DNA of 64,000 nucleotides from Leptolyngbya sp. NIES-3755. GTDB taxonomy: Bacteria; Cyanobacteriota; Cyanobacteriia; Leptolyngbyales; Leptolyngbyaceae. The notes under the pieces are model-generated. The model had not been told where the DNA came from, did not search any database, and saw only the letters and a program-made list of their open reading frames with translations. The stretch lies in contig AP017308.1 of the NCBI GenBank assembly GCA_001548435.1, forward strand, positions 5,899,030 to 5,963,029. The letters are read 5' to 3'. This document shows positions 8,026-17,839 of this stretch, piece after piece. Position numbers and translations under genes: made by a program. The first letter of the stretch is position 1. Each line of letters starts with the position of its first letter.

Positions 8026-9927
8026 TTGTGGCATTCAATTATGGCAATCAAAGAAAAACCAACACCGCCGCCTCGTTCTCGCTTAATTGCAAACATCCTG
8101 CTTGCTGTATCGGGAGCATTCCTGCTCGTCAACTTGTTTTTGCCTAACTTGTTCGGCGCTCAAGTTCCGGGAGTTCCCTATAGCTTGTTCATTCATCAAG
8201 TGCAAGAAGGAGAAGTTAGCCAAGTTTCAGTCGGTCAGAATCAAATTCGGTATCAACTGAAAACCGAGGATGGTACGCCGGGACAAGTGTTTTCAACGAC
8301 TCCAATCTTTGATTTAGAGCTACCCAAACTTTTAGAAGAAAAAGGCGTTGAGTTTGCCGCCACACCACCGCCAAGAAATGGCTGGTTTACGAGTCTGCTC
8401 GGCTGGGTGATTCCGCCACTGATCTTTGTGGCAATTTGGCAATTCTTTCTAGCACGGGGTACGAATGGTCCACAAGGTGCATTGTCGATCGGCAAAAGTA
8501 AAGCCAAAGTCTATGTCGAAGGGGAATCTGAAAAGATCACGTTTGCGGATGTTGCCGGGGTAGAAGAAGCGAAAACTGAGTTAGTTGAGATTGTGGATTT
8601 TCTCAAAACTCCGGCACGTTATACCGCGATCGGCGCAAAAATTCCGAAAGGCGTGTTGCTCGTAGGTCCGCCTGGAACTGGAAAAACGCTGTTAGCCAAA
8701 GCTGTCGCTGGCGAAGCGGGGGTTCCATTCTTCAGTATTTCGGGGTCTGAGTTTGTGGAACTATTTGTCGGGGTGGGTTCTTCACGAGTCCGCGATTTAT
8801 TTGACCAGGCAAAGAAGCAAGCGCCTTGTATTGTGTTTATTGATGAACTTGATGCGATCGGTAGATCTCGCAGCAGCAGCGGTATGTATGGCGGGAATGA
8901 TGAACGCGAACAAACGCTGAATCAATTGCTGACCGAAATGGATGGATTCGCAGCGACGGATGCGACTGTGATTGTCCTTGCGGCAACGAATCGCCCCGAA
9001 GTTTTGGATCAAGCGTTGTTACGTCCCGGTCGATTCGATCGACAAGTCTTAGTCGATCGACCTGATCTTTCGGGTCGGGATGCGATTCTGAGAATTCATG
9101 CTCAACAGGTCAAACTGGGTCCAGATGTCGATTTGAGAGCGATCGCCACTCGTACACCCGGTTTTGCCGGAGCCGATCTTGCTAACCTAGTCAACGAAGC
9201 GGCACTTTTGGCGGCTCGAAATCAGCGTCAGACGGTAGCTCAAGAGGATTTTGCCGAAGCGATCGAGCGCGTAGTCGCTGGACTCGAAAAGAAAAGCCGT
9301 GTGCTGAACGAAACCGAGAAGAAGATTGTGGCATATCACGAAGTCGGTCACGCCTTGGTGGGAGCCTTAACAACTGGAAATGGTCGCGTTGAGAAAATCT
9401 CGATCGTGCCGCGAGGTATGGCAGCGTTAGGCTACACATTACAACTGCCGACTGAAGATCGCTTCTTGCTGAATGAAGCCGAACTTCGGGGACAAATTGC
9501 GACCTTACTGGGTGGACGATCGGCAGAAGAAGTCATCTTTGGCAGCATCACAACAGGCGCTTCTAACGATTTGCAACGAGCTACCGACTTAGCTGAACGC
9601 ATGGTGACAACTTACGGCATGAGTAAGGTATTGGGACCACTTGCGTATCAACAAGGACAGCAGGCAATGTTCTTAGGGGATGGTTCTAATCCTCGGCGGA
9701 TGGTGAGCGAGGATACTGCAAAAGCGATCGATATCGAAGTCAAAGAAATTGTCGAAACGGCTCACGAAAGTGCCGTGGCGATTTTGCGCCAGAATCAGGA
9801 ACTGCTCGAAGCGATCGCGACTCAACTGCTCGAAACCGAAGTGATTGAGGGCGACACCTTGCAGGGCTTGTTGGGCAAAGTGCAGTCTCCTAGCCAAGTT
9901 AGCGACTCGCATAAAGTTGCGGTCTAG
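8026..9927 (+). CDS. ftsH: FtsH membrane AAA+ zinc metalloprotease
   Basis: This protein of up to 633 aa has two membrane segments (about 21-42 and 122-143) flanking a lumenal/periplasmic domain. The AAA module has Walker A GPPGTGKT (214-221) and Walker [11 protein letters not shown] (268-277). The protease has the zinc motif HEVGH (438-442). Thylakoid FtsH complexes degrade damaged D1 and membrane proteins. Start choice: TTG at 8026 has GAGGAA 5 nt upstream; ATG at 8041 gives the more typical N-terminus MAIKEKP but lacks a well-placed Shine-Dalgarno. A terminator-like hairpin follows. Confidence 0.96.
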   Translation: MWHSIMAIKEKPTPPPRSRLIANILLAVSGAFLLVNLFLPNLFGAQVPGVPYSLFIHQVQEGEVSQVSVGQNQIRYQLKTEDGTPGQVFSTTPIFDLELPKLLEEKGVEFAATPPPRNGWFTSLLGWVIPPLIFVAIWQFFLARGTNGPQGALSIGKSKAKVYVEGESEKITFADVAGVEEAKTELVEIVDFLKTPARYTAIGAKIPKGVLLVGPPGTGKTLLAKAVAGEAGVPFFSISGSEFVELFVGVGSSRVRDLFDQAKKQAPCIVFIDELDAIGRSRSSSGMYGGNDEREQTLNQLLTEMDGFAATDATVIVLAATNRPEVLDQALLRPGRFDRQVLVDRPDLSGRDAILRIHAQQVKLGPDVDLRAIATRTPGFAGADLANLVNEAALLAARNQRQTVAQEDFAEAIERVVAGLEKKSRVLNETEKKIVAYHEVGHALVGALTTGNGRVEKISIVPRGMAALGYTLQLPTEDRFLLNEAELRGQIATLLGGRSAEEVIFGSITTGASNDLQRATDLAERMVTTYGMSKVLGPLAYQQGQQAMFLGDGSNPRRMVSEDTAKAIDIEVKEIVETAHESAVAILRQNQELLEAIATQLLETEVIEGDTLQGLLGKVQSPSQVSDSHKVAV

Positions 9928-9945
9928 AATTGACAAGTTTTAGAA

Positions 9946-9985
9946 AGCAAGTCCCTTTTCAATCTTGGAAGGGGATTTGCTATTT
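9946..9985 (+). terminator. Probable ftsH terminator hairpin
   Basis: AGCAAGTCCCTT (9946-) can pair with AAGGGGATTTGCT (ending 9981) around a ~10-nt loop, with one mismatch and one bulge. ATTTTGG follows. It begins about 20 bp after the ftsH stop codon. Confidence 0.6.
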
Positions 9986-10467
9986 TGGCGTTAGAGCGAT
10001 CGCCCGACAATTCTGATGGGTCAAACTTGCCATCCGCAACTAAGTAGCTGAAGTCATAGTATGGCAATCCTTCCGGTGTATAATGCGACGATCGAGAACG
10101 TGGGAATCGGCGCGGGAGCCGGGGTGGTTGCCGAAGTTGAACTCGAACGATTTCCGGTTAAGGGATCGATCGTGCCGGAATTCTCCACCGGAACGGTTGC
10201 CGCTGTATGGTTAGCGAGGGGTGGGAGAAACCAACCCGGAGTGACACTTTTCCCAATGATGACATCAGCGGGAGTGGGTGTGATTGGTGTAAGTATCGGA
10301 GTCGGGGCTACCAAGCCGTTATTCGGTTGATTCAACTGAATGCCTAAACTTGCCACACCATCGAGCAAGGATGCGTCTTGCAGAAAGGGTTATGACGCGA
10401 CAATAGCATTGGCTCAACCGACAATTACGATGCCCACCCCAAACTTTCCAAGTGAGAGATCACCTTT
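9986..10467. other. 480-bp stretch without a convincing gene
   Basis: Two long antiparallel reading frames overlap here: plus 10061-10330, glycine/valine-rich, and minus 10054-10368, proline/threonine-rich with PTPILTPITPTPAD. Neither has a Shine-Dalgarno or a domain I recognise. The low-complexity look and the neighbouring MuA remnant suggest decayed accessory DNA. Confidence 0.5.
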
Positions 10468-10881
10468 TCATTTGCAAACCGGATTAGTGGTATGACCAGG
10501 CAAACAGCGTAAATCTTCAGTTTCCACTCCTAAGTTGGCGAGAAAGCGTTGTACCCGACGACTGAGGTATTCTTTGCCATGATCCGTGCGGATATGATCT
10601 GGTACGCCCCATCTGAGAATCGCAGCCGCGATCGGATAAACAGTTGTCGTGTGATGCAAAGCTGCTTGAGCTATCTCCCCTTGACCATTACTTTCGTTCA
10701 ATGCAGTTCGTGTGATCGCAGGCAGACTGCTGAGAGCATACTCGTTGCCACCTTCAAGTTTCGCTTTGCGAGTGACATTGTGTGACGCAGTGGGCAGACC
10801 AGGCAACCCAGCTAGATCAGTAGCGGAATACCATTGTTGCGCCTTCTTACGACGATCGCTGAACTGCTTCATAACAATCAT
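10468..10881 (-). pseudogene. Internally deleted MuA-type transposase
   Basis: The first ~60 residues (WYSATDLAGLPGLPTASHNV, SSLPAITRTALNE) match the N-terminal DNA-binding region of Mu-type transposases. This then joins directly to part of the DDE integrase core (AAAILRWGVPDHIRTDHGKE, with the second catalytic Asp in RTDHGKEY) and stops soon after. The first catalytic Asp, the catalytic Glu and everything C-terminal are absent; full MuA is over 600 aa. The fragment stays in one reading frame, so a shortened protein could be made, but it cannot transpose. It marks a lost Mu-like element. Confidence 0.75.
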
Positions 10882-11054
10882 AATGCCGGGATAGAAAATA
10901 ACAACTGTATCTAATCGAGCGGTAGTAACTCAGGCTGTTGACCGCCAACGCTTTGCATATCGAGTTCTGTGCCATTGAGGTGATTTCCTTGCCAGTGCCA
11001 CTACGACCAACCCAGATCGTCTGAGATCGCGTGAGTGATTAATTTTGCTTGAGG

Positions 11055-11330
11055 TCATTTCTGCGGACTGGAAAAGGGCTTACACTGAATTGCCTTCACA
11101 TTCCGCAGATAGTTTAACTGTGGCTCGAAGTCAGCAGGACAATAGACATAAACATTGTCCTGAGATCGGCTAATGACTAAACGGTAGCTGGGTGGAATTC
11201 CTTGAGGACTTTTGATCACTTCGATTCTGGGAATCACTTGTGGACTGACTTGAGATAGGGATGGAAAATTGAATATTAGAAGTATGCTGAATAGAACTGT
11301 GATTGAGAGTGTAAAAAACTTCCGGCTCAT
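11055..11330 (-). CDS. Small secreted protein, unknown function
   Basis: This 91-aa protein has a clear Sec signal peptide (about residues 1-26, FFTLSITVLFSILLIFNFPS). The mature part of about 65 aa contains two cysteines (in YVYCPADF and AIQCKPF) that could form a disulfide. GGAGGTTT lies just before the ATG, a strong Shine-Dalgarno. I do not recognise the family. The next gene upstream on the same strand also encodes a small secreted protein with two cysteines, so the pair may be functionally related. Confidence 0.75.
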   Translation of the reverse strand: MSRKFFTLSITVLFSILLIFNFPSLSQVSPQVIPRIEVIKSPQGIPPSYRLVISRSQDNVYVYCPADFEPQLNYLRNVKAIQCKPFSSPQK

Positions 11331-11397
11331 TGGAAACCTCCTGATGGGTGTGTTTTAGTAAGCATTGACTAGAAAAGTGCTGCCTTGATGACTCAAC

Positions 11398-11775
11398 TTA
11401 ACGTTTCGTACACGCATACTGCTGTTGGATAGCATTGTTTTTGTACACTTCTAGTGTTCCAGACTGCTGGCTATCTAATGTTCCATCCCAAACCCAGTAT
11501 TGATAATCACCATTCTGAAACTTGTAAACTCGAACGCCTTCTGTTGCTTGGCTTGTTCCTCTTCCCAAACTCAAATTTCCCTTGGAACTGGTTGAGCGGT
11601 AAAGAAGTTCTCCTGATTCTTTCGTTTTCCAGATATTGATGTTGTATCCGCCTTCGCATTGCAAGTTGAGGAGCAAATTAGCTGTGGAATCGGCTGATGC
11701 CGGCAGAGCGATATTAGCTATCATGCTAGTTGCCAAAACCAAAAGAATTGTGGAACAAGTTAGGAATGCTTTCAT
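11398..11775 (-). CDS. Small secreted protein, unknown function
   Basis: From the ATG at 11775 (AGAGAGA about 7 nt upstream) this encodes 125 aa, starting MKAFLTCSTILLVLATSMIA with a signal peptide probably cleaved after LPASA. The mature part is a predicted beta-rich domain (LLLNLQCEGGYNINIW, GVRVYKFQNGDYQYWVWDG) with two cysteines, the second near the C-terminus (YACTKR). A 16-codon upstream extension is possible but would bury the signal peptide. No family is recognised with certainty. Confidence 0.75.
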   Translation of the reverse strand: MKAFLTCSTILLVLATSMIANIALPASADSTANLLLNLQCEGGYNINIWKTKESGELLYRSTSSKGNLSLGRGTSQATEGVRVYKFQNGDYQYWVWDGTLDSQQSGTLEVYKNNAIQQQYACTKR

Positions 11776-11961
11776 CGTGTTCTCTCTAAATATCTGGGTT
11801 GCTAGGTTTAGCGATCGTCTCAATTAGCGGTAGGAGTCAGCGATCGTCTGTCCGAAAGGCTTCTCGACAATATCGACTCGCTTGGTTTCAGGATAGGTGA
11901 TTGTAGTGAATCGCTCCAGCAGCAGTTTGCCTCAATGGGAGCGACTGCTGAGGCAATGCCT

Positions 11962-13062
11962 TTAAGCAAGCATGGATAACGCTGAGGGATTAAAGTTCAT
12001 GAGATCAGCGGTACGGTTTTGATGTATCTTCACCGTCCATTGCGGATCTTGCAGCAGCGCACGTCCAACTGCAACCAAGTCGAAGTCACCGCGCTCCAGC
12101 CGACGCAGCAGTTCGTCAAGTGACGCAGCCTGTGATGCTTCACCACTAAAGGCTCCCATGAAATCGCTGCTGAGACCGACCGACCCTACAGTAATGGTGG
12201 GAACCCCTGTCAGCTTCTTTGCCCAGCCCGCAAAGTTTAGATCAGATTCGTCGAACTCCGGCTCCCAAAAACGGCGTTGTGAGCAATGCAATATATCTGC
12301 ACCTGCATCTACCAGCGGTTGTAACCACTCCTCCATCTCGGCTGGGGTGTTCGCAAGTCGGGCAGTGTAGTCCTGTTGTTTCCATTGAGACAGGCGAACG
12401 ATGATCGGGAAGTCGGAACCGACGGCTGCACGGACGGCTTGAATAATCTCGGCGGCGAAACGACCGCGCTCAGCGATCGTCACTCCCCCAAATTGATCGG
12501 TGCGATGGTTCGTGCCCTTCCAGAAAAACTGATCGATCAGATAGCCATGTGCCCCGTGAAGTTCAACGGCATCGAAACCCAGCCGCTTTGCATCCGCCGC
12601 TGCACTGGCAAAGGCAGCGATCGTATCGGCGATGTCGGCATCAGTCATCGTTTTCCCAAACGGCTGGTCAGGACGATTTAGACCCGAAGGACTCTCAAAC
12701 AGGTCAACGGGCAGATCGTCACCGTAGGGGGGCGGCACTGCGCCAACATGCCAGAGTTGCGGGATCATTGCTCCTCCGGCAGCGTGGACTGCATCAATGA
12801 CTTGCTTCCAGCCAGCAAGTTCCTGCTCACCGTAGAAGCGGGGAAAGTTAGCACCGTTCAGCGATGCGGGTCGTGCAATGCCTGTTCCCTCGGAGATGAT
12901 CAGCCCGACTTCAGCAGCGGCACGTTTTGCATAGTAATCTGCTACGTCTTTTGTTGGATAGCCATCGGGTGAAAAGCCTCGCGTCATTGGAGCCATCACA
13001 ATTCGGTTCGGCAGCTTCAATCCTTTAAAGCTGAAGGGTTGGAACAGTGTGTTAGTAGACAA
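11962..13062 (-). CDS. Old yellow enzyme family NADH:flavin oxidoreductase
   Basis: This 366-aa FMN-dependent TIM-barrel ene-reductase starts PFSFKGLKLPNRIVMAPMTR and has the substrate/FMN motif ELHGAHGYLIDQFFWKGTNH followed by RTDQFGG, and a C-terminal DLVAVGRALLQDP. The family reduces activated C=C bonds of enals, enones, nitro compounds and quinone-like electrophiles with NAD(P)H. The start is TTG at 13062, supported by AGAGG 5 nt upstream. Its promoter region carries the conserved AraC-linked element at 13100-13141. It belongs to the detoxification island with azoreductase, RidA and quinone reductase. Confidence 0.93.
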   Translation of the reverse strand: MSTNTLFQPFSFKGLKLPNRIVMAPMTRGFSPDGYPTKDVADYYAKRAAAEVGLIISEGTGIARPASLNGANFPRFYGEQELAGWKQVIDAVHAAGGAMIPQLWHVGAVPPPYGDDLPVDLFESPSGLNRPDQPFGKTMTDADIADTIAAFASAAADAKRLGFDAVELHGAHGYLIDQFFWKGTNHRTDQFGGVTIAERGRFAAEIIQAVRAAVGSDFPIIVRLSQWKQQDYTARLANTPAEMEEWLQPLVDAGADILHCSQRRFWEPEFDESDLNFAGWAKKLTGVPTITVGSVGLSSDFMGAFSGEASQAASLDELLRRLERGDFDLVAVGRALLQDPQWTVKIHQNRTADLMNFNPSALSMLA

Positions 13063-13099
13063 GGTAACCTCTTGAGAAATTGTTAATTGTGTTGATTTG

Positions 13100-13176
13100 A
13101 AGTGTACTGAGTTCCAATGCTTGATTGCTTTCAGATTCTTAGGGTGAAGAGCGAGTTGGTTTCGGTATCGTCCGAT
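13100..13176 (-). promoter_or_regulatory. AraC-linked promoter element, site A (upstream of the OYE gene), with regulator vestige
   Basis: 13100-13141 matches the 42-bp element seen at 22861, 40185 and 52811 (shared core on plus: AAGTGTACTGAGTTCCAATG then CTT..TTTCAGATTCTTA). In the gene-sense direction it ends with a TACACT -10-like box. 13142-13176 is a degenerate 3' end of an araC gene: the minus strand reads TIPKPTR where the intact regulator at 40253 has LTPKQVR. The element sits about 40 bp before the OYE start. Confidence 0.7.
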
Positions 13177-13313
13177 TTAGACACTAATGTTCAGAATTCA
13201 CTTGCCATGTAACCACAATGATTTCTGCAAACACTAAGACAACGAACAGCCTCAGAGTAATCGCTAAGTCCGTTTTCCGATAACATCAATATCGACTGAT
13301 TCGCTGACTCGTG

Positions 13314-13934
13314 CTACCAGCCATTCACTAGCTCTTGAATTTTAGATTGTGCTTCGTCTAGCCCCCGTTTTCGTGCCTCGTCTCCCATATCTAGACCATT
13401 GGCATGAATGAACTGAATGTCGGTCACACCCATGTATTGAAAAGCATACCGGAGCGCAGGTTCCTGACTATCCCACCCCTCATAAGGAGACCCTGCTTCA
13501 AACTCAACGCCTCGCGATGTGATGAACAACACTTTTTTACCGTTCGCAAGTCCTTTGACTTGACCATTCTCCTCGATGAATGTGCGACCCACACGAACCA
13601 CTTGATCAATGTATGCCTTGAAATTGGACGGAATGCTGAAGTTGTACATTGGCACACTGAACACACATCGATCGGCTGCCAAAAACTCATCCACTAACTC
13701 ATCAGAAAACTTCAGCAGTTCAGCCATTTCTGAAGTCAGTGCTTCTGGCGTAGTAAAAGAAGCCGCAATCCAGTCTTCGGTGACATGAGGAACTGGCGTT
13801 TGTCTTAAATCACGATAGGTGATCATGTCATCAGGATGTAAGTCTTGCCACGCATCGATAAACTTCTTTGCCAACTTGCGAGATTTGGAGCGATCGCCCC
13901 GTGGACTTGAATCAAGATGCAGAATGCTTGCCAT
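13314..13934 (-). CDS. azoR: FMN-dependent NADH-azoreductase
   Basis: This 206-aa flavodoxin-fold protein has the AzoR pattern: ILHLDSSPRGDRSKSRKLAK (FMN phosphate loop), VFSVPMYNFSIPSNFKAYID (FMN-binding loop) and FITSRGVEF. It is a homodimeric quinone/azo reductase using NADH with two-electron transfer, thought to protect against quinone stress. Length is normal for the family (about 200 aa). It is encoded upstream of the OYE gene on the same strand, with a 251-bp gap that holds regulatory site A, so the two are probably separate transcripts. Confidence 0.93.
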   Translation of the reverse strand: MASILHLDSSPRGDRSKSRKLAKKFIDAWQDLHPDDMITYRDLRQTPVPHVTEDWIAASFTTPEALTSEMAELLKFSDELVDEFLAADRCVFSVPMYNFSIPSNFKAYIDQVVRVGRTFIEENGQVKGLANGKKVLFITSRGVEFEAGSPYEGWDSQEPALRYAFQYMGVTDIQFIHANGLDMGDEARKRGLDEAQSKIQELVNGW

Positions 13935-13993
13935 AGTGCCTTAACCAGAAATTTCAATTTCATCTAGACAGTAAGCTATTGCTAATACGAAAC

Positions 13994-14395
13994 TCACGGA
14001 ACAATTGCAGTGACGCGGATTTCAATACGCATCGTTGGAAGTCCAAGAGCTGCAACTCCTACCTGTGTCCAAATTGGGGCATGGTTAGGCATGTAATGAC
14101 GAAATAGCTTGACCATCACATCGTTAACCTCCGGAGGAAACCCTCCAACATGGTAAGAATTAACGTGGACAACATGCTCCCAACTTGCACCAGCAGTCGC
14201 CAAGGTCTGCTCTACGTTCCGAAACGCTTGAGCAATTTCGTCTGCGATCGCTTCGGGAATTTGTAGATCGTCATCCCAGCCGCCTTGACCGGATGTCTCC
14301 ACTCGATCGCCAATTTTTACGGCTTGTGAGAAATGCAATTCATTCAGCATGTATTCGCCATAACCGGGAGTAACAAAAAACTTGGGCTGATTCAT
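13994..14395 (-). CDS. RidA/YjgF/UK114 family protein
   Basis: This 133-aa protein ends with the family signature MRIEIRVTAIVP, which contains the substrate-binding arginine. Earlier motifs include VETSGQGGWD and AIADEIAQAFRNVEQTLATA. RidA-type proteins are trimers that hydrolyse reactive enamine/imine intermediates, and other subgroups act in catabolic pathways or as redox chaperones. AAGGAACG precedes the ATG. The setting, next to azoreductase, MBL hydrolase and OYE, suits a reactive-metabolite clearing role. Confidence 0.9.
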   Translation of the reverse strand: MNQPKFFVTPGYGEYMLNELHFSQAVKIGDRVETSGQGGWDDDLQIPEAIADEIAQAFRNVEQTLATAGASWEHVVHVNSYHVGGFPPEVNDVMVKLFRHYMPNHAPIWTQVGVAALGLPTMRIEIRVTAIVP

Positions 14396-14475
14396 GGCGT
14401 TCCTTTGTATAGTACGTTTGACTGTGGTGCGATCGCAACTATCATCAAGTTGCTAAAATGATTGCTATGAATCCT

Positions 14476-15441
14476 TTAGGGTTCACGCCAGCGGTAATCT
14501 ACTGGCACCCAGGCATAACCTTGTTCTGCTGCCCGAAGGTGTCCAACGCCGGGAAAGGGCAAATGTGCGCCTGCTACCAAAATTCGGGATGCTTCCGCTC
14601 TCGCAAACTGTGTTTTGCGTTGTGCCGCAGCAGCATTGGCATCGACATCATAAGCAACTGTAATTTCTGGCTTGGGAAATTGCACCGAAGCAAAGTGAAC
14701 AATATCGCCCCAAAACTCGATGCTCTCGCCCTTGCTTGCCGCTACATAGCAGCTATGACCAGGAGTGTGTCCGGGTGTGGGATGCGCGGTGATTCCCGGT
14801 AGCAGAGATGTCTTGCCAGAAAACGATTTCACCTTGCCTGCATCTAAATAAGGTTTGACCGTTTTCGCGGCTTCGTCAAAGTACTTTTCAGCAACGTTGA
14901 ATCGCTTGGCATTTGCTCGATCGGACCAGAAATCGACATCTGGCTTGCCGACATAGAGCGTGGCGGCAGGAAACACCCGTTTCCCCTGTTCGACTAGCCC
15001 CCCACTATGATCGGTATGAATATGAGTCAGGAGAATTGCATCAATCTCGTTAGGCGTGTAGCCTGCTGCCTTTAACGATGTTTGAAGCTTACCGCCCAGT
15101 TTTGGACCAAAAAAGTCCCCGGCTCCCGTGTCCACGAGTACTTGTTGATCTCCAGTGTCGATCAAGAAAGCATTAATCGATGCCTCGACAGGATTAGTCA
15201 GAAAGTTTTTCTGAAGCAGGCGATCGGTTTCTGTTGGGTTCGTATTCGACAGCAGCGTATGTAGATCCTGGGGAAGTGTGCCGTCACTCAGGACCGTAAT
15301 TGTGAAATCACCTAACTTGAATGGATAGACACCTGGCACTTGAGCGATCGCACTTTTGCTCAGTGATACCGCTGGAAAAAGACAAGAGATCACAATCGTT
15401 AGCACTGTGGTTGCAACCACTATTATCAGTCTAGAAAACAT
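14476..15441 (-). CDS. Exported MBL-fold metallo-hydrolase
   Basis: This 321-aa protein has an N-terminal signal/anchor (about 1-34, LIIVVATTVLTIVISCLFPA, AIAQ) followed by the metallo-beta-lactamase fold. The zinc motif is THIHTDHSGG, with later metal ligands in TPGHTPGHSCYV and the FWGDIVHF aspartate. Members hydrolyse lactones, thioesters or other esters; quorum-quenching lactonases belong here, but the substrate cannot be read from sequence. AAAGGG precedes the ATG. It lies between the alpha/beta hydrolase gene and the RidA gene on the same strand. Confidence 0.88.
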   Translation of the reverse strand: MFSRLIIVVATTVLTIVISCLFPAVSLSKSAIAQVPGVYPFKLGDFTITVLSDGTLPQDLHTLLSNTNPTETDRLLQKNFLTNPVEASINAFLIDTGDQQVLVDTGAGDFFGPKLGGKLQTSLKAAGYTPNEIDAILLTHIHTDHSGGLVEQGKRVFPAATLYVGKPDVDFWSDRANAKRFNVAEKYFDEAAKTVKPYLDAGKVKSFSGKTSLLPGITAHPTPGHTPGHSCYVAASKGESIEFWGDIVHFASVQFPKPEITVAYDVDANAAAAQRKTQFARAEASRILVAGAHLPFPGVGHLRAAEQGYAWVPVDYRWREP

Positions 15442-15479
15442 ATTAGAACCCTTTTAGCGATAAAGGACTCGGTAGATAA

Positions 15480-16313
15480 TCACCCCTGAAGAAAGTTCAA
15501 CAACAAGGGATTAACCTGATCCGCGTGAGTCCAGTTAATGGCGTGCGGTCCGCCAGGAATGACCACCAGTTGACTGTTTTTAATCAGCTTCGGGAGTCTT
15601 GCTGCGGTGGACTCAAGTGGCAAAATACGATCGGCATCGCCATGAATGATCAGAGTCGGCACATCAATGCGGGGCAGATCATCGCGGAAATCAGTCAGCC
15701 AGGATGGTACACAGTCTAAAGTCCCTTTCGCAGAAGCTCCTACAGCCACATTCCAACTTGCCTGAATTGCTTCATTGCTAATCCGCTTACCCAGCAACTC
15801 ATCCACATTGAAGAACGCTTTGAAAAACGCAGAAAAGTAAGCTGGGCGGTCTTCAACGATCGCTTTCATAATGCCATCGAAAACACTTTGGTCAACGCCC
15901 TCTAGATTGTCGTTCGTCTTTAACAAAAAGGGTGGAACCGGAGCCATTAGCACCGCTTTTTGCACCCGTTCTGAGCCATACTTGCCCAGATAGCGCGTCA
16001 CTTCACCGGTCCCCATTGAGAAGCCAACCAACACGGTATTTTGCAAGTCAAGCTGGGTCATGAGGGTATTCAAATCGGCGGCGAAGGTATCGTAGTCATA
16101 GCCAAACGAGGGTTGACTAGAGTTGCCAAATCCACGGCGATCGTAGGTAATGACTCGATACCCTGCATTCAGCAGCACTAAGGTCTGCTTTTCCCACGAA
16201 TGACCGTTGAGGGGAAATCCATGAATCAGAACAATCGGTTGACCTGTGCCCAGATCTTCGTAGTAGAGATCAATCGTTGCAGAATTTTCTTGACCGACAG
16301 TCACGTAAGGCAT
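15480..16313 (-). CDS. Alpha/beta hydrolase, cofactor-free haloperoxidase/esterase type
   Basis: This 277-aa protein has the oxyanion motif LIHGFPLNGHSW and the nucleophile elbow VGFSMG (catalytic Ser). The acid lies in IIHGDADRILP and the catalytic His in GGPHAINWTHAD. YDRRGFGNSSQP is typical of the non-heme chloroperoxidase/arylesterase group. Likely an ester hydrolase with perhydrolase activity; the natural substrate is unknown. AGGAGATT precedes the ATG. It is followed by the MBL hydrolase and preceded by an SDR on the same strand. Confidence 0.9.
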   Translation of the reverse strand: MPYVTVGQENSATIDLYYEDLGTGQPIVLIHGFPLNGHSWEKQTLVLLNAGYRVITYDRRGFGNSSQPSFGYDYDTFAADLNTLMTQLDLQNTVLVGFSMGTGEVTRYLGKYGSERVQKAVLMAPVPPFLLKTNDNLEGVDQSVFDGIMKAIVEDRPAYFSAFFKAFFNVDELLGKRISNEAIQASWNVAVGASAKGTLDCVPSWLTDFRDDLPRIDVPTLIIHGDADRILPLESTAARLPKLIKNSQLVVIPGGPHAINWTHADQVNPLLLNFLQG

Positions 16314-16375
16314 TGCAATCTCCTATGAATGCTGAATTTGAATGGTTAGCTGACCGTTCTTGACACAGCACCCAT

Positions 16376-17128
16376 TTAGATTTGTGCCATGCCGCCATCC
16401 ACAAACAACTCGATGCCGTTGACGAAGCTGCTGTCATCGGAAGCCAGAAAGACAACAGCTTTGGCGATCTCGTCGGGCGTGCCAACTCTTCCCAATGGGA
16501 TCTTGTTGGCATCGCTCTTCACAAATTCTTTCAACTGCTCTTCACTGAGTCCAAATTGGTCGTAACCGGGAGTCGGAGTGGTACCAGGGCTGATCGCATT
16601 CACTCGAATTTGTCGGTCTTTGAGGTCGAGTGTCCAGGTGCGGGCAAACGATCTCACGGCAGCTTTAGTCGCGCCATACACGCTGAAGGCTGGAGTGCCC
16701 TTGATGGAATTAGTTGAGGCATTCAGGATGATGGCAGCACCCTCTGGCATCAGTGGCAGTGCCTTCTGCACAGTGAAAAGTAGACCTTTGACGTTGATGT
16801 TGAAGGTTTTGTCAAAGTGTTCTTCGGTGATCGATCCGAGCGGGATGGGTTGTCCAACGCCAGCATTCGCAAAGACCACATCCAAGTGACCTTGCTCTTG
16901 CTCGATCGTGGCGTAAAGCCGATCAAGGTCTGCCAGATTTGAGACATCGCCCTGAATGCCAGTCACATTCTTACCAATCTCGTCTACAGCCGCATCAAGT
17001 TCAGTCTGACGACGACCCGTGATAAAGACATAGGCACCTTCGACAACGAATCGCTTAGCAGTGGCAAGACCAATGCCGCTCGTGCCGCCAGTGACAAGCG
17101 CAACTTTTCCTGCGAGTTTGTGTGACAT
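16376..17128 (-). CDS. Short-chain dehydrogenase/reductase (SDR)
   Basis: From the ATG at 17128 (AGGAGA upstream) this is a 250-aa classical SDR: cofactor motif [11 protein letters not shown] in FANAGVG, catalytic Ser in LNASTNS, YGATK for the Tyr-Lys pair, and a C-terminal [11 protein letters not shown]. An upstream ATG at 17158 overlaps the VOC gene and is less well supported. It catalyses NAD(P)H-dependent carbonyl/alcohol interconversion on an unknown substrate. The VOC gene lies directly upstream, so the pair is probably co-transcribed. Confidence 0.92.
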   Translation of the reverse strand: MSHKLAGKVALVTGGTSGIGLATAKRFVVEGAYVFITGRRQTELDAAVDEIGKNVTGIQGDVSNLADLDRLYATIEQEQGHLDVVFANAGVGQPIPLGSITEEHFDKTFNINVKGLLFTVQKALPLMPEGAAIILNASTNSIKGTPAFSVYGATKAAVRSFARTWTLDLKDRQIRVNAISPGTTPTPGYDQFGLSEEQLKEFVKSDANKIPLGRVGTPDEIAKAVVFLASDDSSFVNGIELFVDGGMAQI

Positions 17129-17154
17129 CGTGTTCTCCTGGTTGAGTAATGAAT

Positions 17155-17613
17155 TCATAATGGGGTGACAAACTCGATCAGATTGCCGTTATTGTCTTGA
17201 ATCACACAGAGCCGAATACCCGGATCAGGATAGCTTCCGAGTTCGAGAAATGTTTTCACATCCCGTCGATTTAATTCAGCCAGAACTGCATCGACATCTC
17301 GAACTCGAAAACAAAAATGTCCGATGCCTGTTGTCCTTAATCCTTCACCAAAATTAGTCGCGATCGGCATTCCTGATTGGGACTGAGTCGAGCCAATGAT
17401 TTCGATGCGAAAGCCATAGACACGGAGATAAGCCAATTTCAGGTCTGGGAAAACGCTGACTGTCCATTCCTGTTCGATCGTCGCATCGAGCTTTTCTTGA
17501 TACCACTGAAGCGTTTCCTCATAGTTCGGGACATTCAAGCAAACATGATCGATTTGCATCGAACTCAGAGGATTTGAGCCGAGAGTGGAAGCGGTTTGAG
17601 TTGAAATGGTCAT
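17155..17613 (-). CDS. VOC-fold (glyoxalase/dioxygenase superfamily) protein
   Basis: This 152-aa protein contains one VOC module: [20 protein letters not shown] at residues 19-38, [11 protein letters not shown] in the middle, and a C-terminal [12 protein letters not shown] whose Glu is a usual metal ligand. His (IDHVC), His (GHFCF) and Glu (LIEF) are plausible metal-binding positions. Members include glyoxalase I, extradiol dioxygenases and fosfomycin-resistance enzymes; the reaction here is not assignable. AGGAGATTCAA precedes the ATG. Its end lies 26 bp before the SDR start at 17128. Confidence 0.85.
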   Translation of the reverse strand: MTISTQTASTLGSNPLSSMQIDHVCLNVPNYEETLQWYQEKLDATIEQEWTVSVFPDLKLAYLRVYGFRIEIIGSTQSQSGMPIATNFGEGLRTTGIGHFCFRVRDVDAVLAELNRRDVKTFLELGSYPDPGIRLCVIQDNNGNLIEFVTPL

Positions 17614-17656
17614 TTGAATCTCCTGTCATTGTGAATGTTCTAGAGACCTCAGAGTC

Positions 17657-17839
17657 TTACCGGGTGAGCGAAGGGGGTGCGAGATGTCCGATCGTCGATC
17701 GGAACACATCCTCTGGATCGTATTTCTGCTTCAGGTCGAGCAATCGCTCATAGTTCGACCCGAAGGCAAGCCGAACGCGCTCCTGTTCTGGCTCATCTAG
17801 GAGATTGATGTATCCCCCTTTGAAAGCGAATGGTGCTAG
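17657..17839 (-). pseudogene. 3' part of FAD-linked oxidase gene separated by an IS5-type insertion
   Basis: After the IS the minus strand continues APFAFKGGYINLLDEPEQE and AFGSNYERLLDLKQKYDPED to a TAA at 17657-17659, the typical C-terminal berberine-bridge (BBE) segment. Removing the IS and one CTAG copy joins this exactly in frame to the 5' part at 18685-19882, giving a 458-aa protein of normal family length. On its own this part has no start. Confidence 0.88.

Noticed and set aside
10054-10368. Two antiparallel low-complexity frames (Gly/Val-rich plus, Pro/Thr-rich minus)
   Set aside because: No ribosome site, no recognisable domain, and each explains the other as a shadow; left as an unassigned stretch.
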